Below are positions 62,853 to 64,000 of a stretch of 64,000 nt of DNA, piece after piece (positions within the stretch are counted from its first letter, which is position 1; the number at the start of each line of letters is the position of its first letter). Below the pieces are notes generated by a model, which was not told the origin of the DNA, searched no databases, and saw only the letters and a list, made by a program, of their open reading frames with translations. The DNA comes from Tissierellia bacterium (lineage in GTDB: Bacteria; Bacillota; Clostridia; Tissierellales; Peptoniphilaceae): the NCBI GenBank assembly GCA_030535395.1, contig JAUNLK010000002.1, positions 84,394 through 148,393 of the forward strand. The letters run 5' to 3'. A program made the position numbers and the translations under genes.

Positions 62853-63312
62853 TCACCTCCACATATTAAAGATAGTATAGCATGAGTTTGAGACACACAA
62901 AGACCCCCAAAGGTGGAATGCAAATCCCATCTTTGGGGGTCGGCTCCTGTAAAGGCTCCATGAAAAAACCGTGCGCCCCGTAAAAAGGAGGCCCATGATA
63001 TGGATGGGGGCCTGGAGGATGGATTCAGAGTAGTACTGGACCATCTCAAAAATATCCCCACGAAGGGCCGCAGTGAGTCCCAGAGTGGGCAGCGAAACAA
63101 ACAGCCAGACCCATTTGTTTTTGGGCACAAAGCAGTTGCCCAAGAGGACAAGGCCCAGACTCAGAAAGAGGAGATTCATCAAAAGTTCATGGCCCATGGC
63201 CCGCCACACTGTGGAACAGGGTGGCCAGAAAAATCCCCCCATACATCACGGAAGAGCCGTAAAGGTAGATCTTCGTCCGATCTACTTTTCCAAAACTTTT
63301 AAAAGCTTCCGT
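62853..63312 (-). pseudogene. Broken membrane-protein gene (7-bp tandem duplication frameshift)
   Basis: On the minus strand one frame gives a hydrophobic segment KVDRTKIYLYGSSVMYGG and onwards to FHSVAGHGP-stop, while the next frame continues GHELLMNLLFLSLGLVLLG and further membrane segments to about 62950. The switch falls at two tandem copies of GGGCCAT (63202-63196 and 63195-63189); removing one copy fuses the frames as FHSVAGHELLMN. No good start codon is found upstream, so the gene is probably decayed. A GACCCCCAAAG/CTTTGGGGGTC hairpin (62902-62941) within the 3' part looks like its terminator. Confidence 0.65.
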
Positions 63313-63366
63313 GGACTCCTTCTTCTCAAGCCAACCCAGTGGAGGAAATCAGATGAAGGCCCAGAC

Positions 63367-63717
63367 TCAGGCCGTTGGATCTTTTCGCCTCAACACGAAG
63401 GGGTGGTGAATCATAAAAACTAGGGGGGTAAATTTCCACAGCTCCACGAAAAAGTTCTCCATGGTACCCGGGGAAATACTGTCGATCAAAGAGTAGTGGC
63501 GGATGGCAGTTACAATGACGGTGGAAATGAGGATGGCAGCAAAGCCCAAAATCAAATCCAACCGCGGCCTCTTGGGGTAAAAATCCCCCTTGCCCCGAAA
63601 GAGGAGGGGAACAGCGATGCTCAAGGCCCACGGGATCAGGGATAGATAAACATGACCGGTAAAGTAGATGAGCAGCGGAACCGAAAAGTGAAGTAGATAT
63701 GTAAGCAGCATGCCCAT
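63367..63717 (-). CDS. Small membrane protein of unknown function
   Basis: 116 residues from ATG 63717 (GGAGG 7 bp upstream). Three to four hydrophobic segments (about 3-22, 25-40, 52-72, 88-100) with a basic loop RGKGDFYPKRPR. I do not recognise a family. It has a good promoter at 63818-63847 and lies upstream of the broken membrane-protein gene, so the two may once have formed one unit. Confidence 0.65.
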   Translation of the reverse strand: MGMLLTYLLHFSVPLLIYFTGHVYLSLIPWALSIAVPLLFRGKGDFYPKRPRLDLILGFAAILISTVIVTAIRHYSLIDSISPGTMENFFVELWKFTPLVFMIHHPFVLRRKDPTA

Positions 63718-63817
63718 GGCACGACCTCCTTCCGCTCCATATTCCACGAAGGGGCAATATGGAATCCAGGGTATTTTAAAGGATTGAAATACCCATCACA
63801 TAATATTTGTGATTTTC

Positions 63818-63847
63818 ATTTTAGAACTGGAAATATTTTCTTGTCAA
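63818..63847 (-). promoter_or_regulatory. Promoter of the small membrane protein gene
   Basis: TTGACA (63847-63842), 18-bp spacer, TAAAAT (63823-63818) on the minus strand. Confidence 0.6.
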
Positions 63848-63897
63848 GAAAAAATTATATTTTTGCCCCTGTCCCTAAAGTTCATTGAATCGGCGCA

Positions 63898-63934
63898 CAA
63901 AAAAACACGCAACGTCTTAGCGATCGTTGCGTGT
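63898..63934 (-). terminator. Terminator of the rRNA operon
   Basis: ACACGCAACG/CGTTGCGTGT stem followed by T7 on the minus strand, 12 bp after the 5S gene. Confidence 0.9.
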
Positions 63935-63945
63935 CCTTCATTTAA

Positions 63946-64000
63946 CCGGCAATTTCCTACTCTCCCAGGTCGTTACCAACCAAGTACCATCGGCGTTGAG
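63946..64000 (-). rRNA. rrf: 5S ribosomal RNA, 3' end only
   Basis: The minus strand reads CGCCGATGGTACTTGGTTGG, then GGGAGAGTAGGAAATTGCCGG, the conserved 3' third of bacterial 5S rRNA. The 5' part and the rest of the rRNA operon lie beyond base 64000. Confidence 0.92.

Noticed and set aside
62902..62941. Inverted repeat as a transposon end
   Set aside because: Single hairpin followed by a T-containing run just before the cobO promoter; best read as a terminator.

Overview
The window reads as a chromosomal segment of a fairly GC-rich, low-complexity-free Firmicute of the Clostridia/Tissierellia type that lives by fermenting amino acids. The evidence is a lysine-fermentation gene cluster, a large Bacillus/Clostridium-type SRP RNA, a class III fructose-1,6-bisphosphatase, ribonuclease M5, a methionine T-box, many strong AGGAGG ribosome-binding sites, and intrinsic terminators after most units. 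I cannot name the species. No prophage, transposase, CRISPR array or replication origin was seen.

Layout. 1-9450: lysine fermentation. A leftward operon kal-kce-kdd-kamA-kamB-kamC (the last gene cut by the window edge) sits behind a lysine-riboswitch-like leader whose terminator overlaps the aptamer closing stem. A divergent atoE-type short-chain fatty acid permease and the two subunits of a butyryl/acetoacetate CoA-transferase adjoin it. Together they turn lysine into acetoacetate, 3-aminobutyryl-CoA/crotonyl-CoA, acetate and butyrate. 9600-14700: HD-domain hydrolase, tRNA-Gly, apt, fbp, ACT protein and UPF0210 protein. 14890-20190: a compact, overlapping five-gene operon (TIM-barrel isomerase, lipoprotein receptor, fused permease, ATPase, PHP phosphatase) that I interpret as a phosphorylated-carbohydrate uptake and processing system. 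20240-28600: YabE-like cell-wall protein, NUDIX, patatin, MscL with a zinc ribbon, dCMP deaminase, RNase H, larC and larE of the nickel-pincer cofactor, pta, two tRNA-Pro genes. 28700-38020: glutaredoxin, metal-sensing ArsR, rsmA, rnmV, tatD, metG, a glutathione-reductase-like enzyme, and metNIQ behind a Met T-box.

38080-45160: tRNA-Ser and SRP RNA from a perfect consensus promoter, an AT-rich lipoprotein gene bracketed by a 70-bp duplication of the oppF 3' end, and oppABCDF. 45169-53014: a lower-glycolysis operon gap-pgk-tpiA-gpmI-eno followed by sixA, gloA and murA; the GAPDH carries a cofactor loop like NADP-type GapB enzymes. 53100-64000: SLH protein, DUF1232 protein, pyrF-pyrE, a YitT-like membrane protein with a long structured leader, two paralogous copper-amine-oxidase-N-domain secreted proteins, PepSY lipoprotein, flavodoxin, a GT39-like membrane glycosyltransferase, cobO, a membrane-protein gene broken by a 7-bp tandem duplication, a small membrane protein, and the 3' end of a 5S rRNA gene.

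The most promising leads are the lysine-ON riboswitch architecture with its apparently reduced aptamer, the sugar-phosphate-like operon, the lipoprotein gene inserted at a duplicated gene end, and the unclassified leader upstream of the YitT-like gene.
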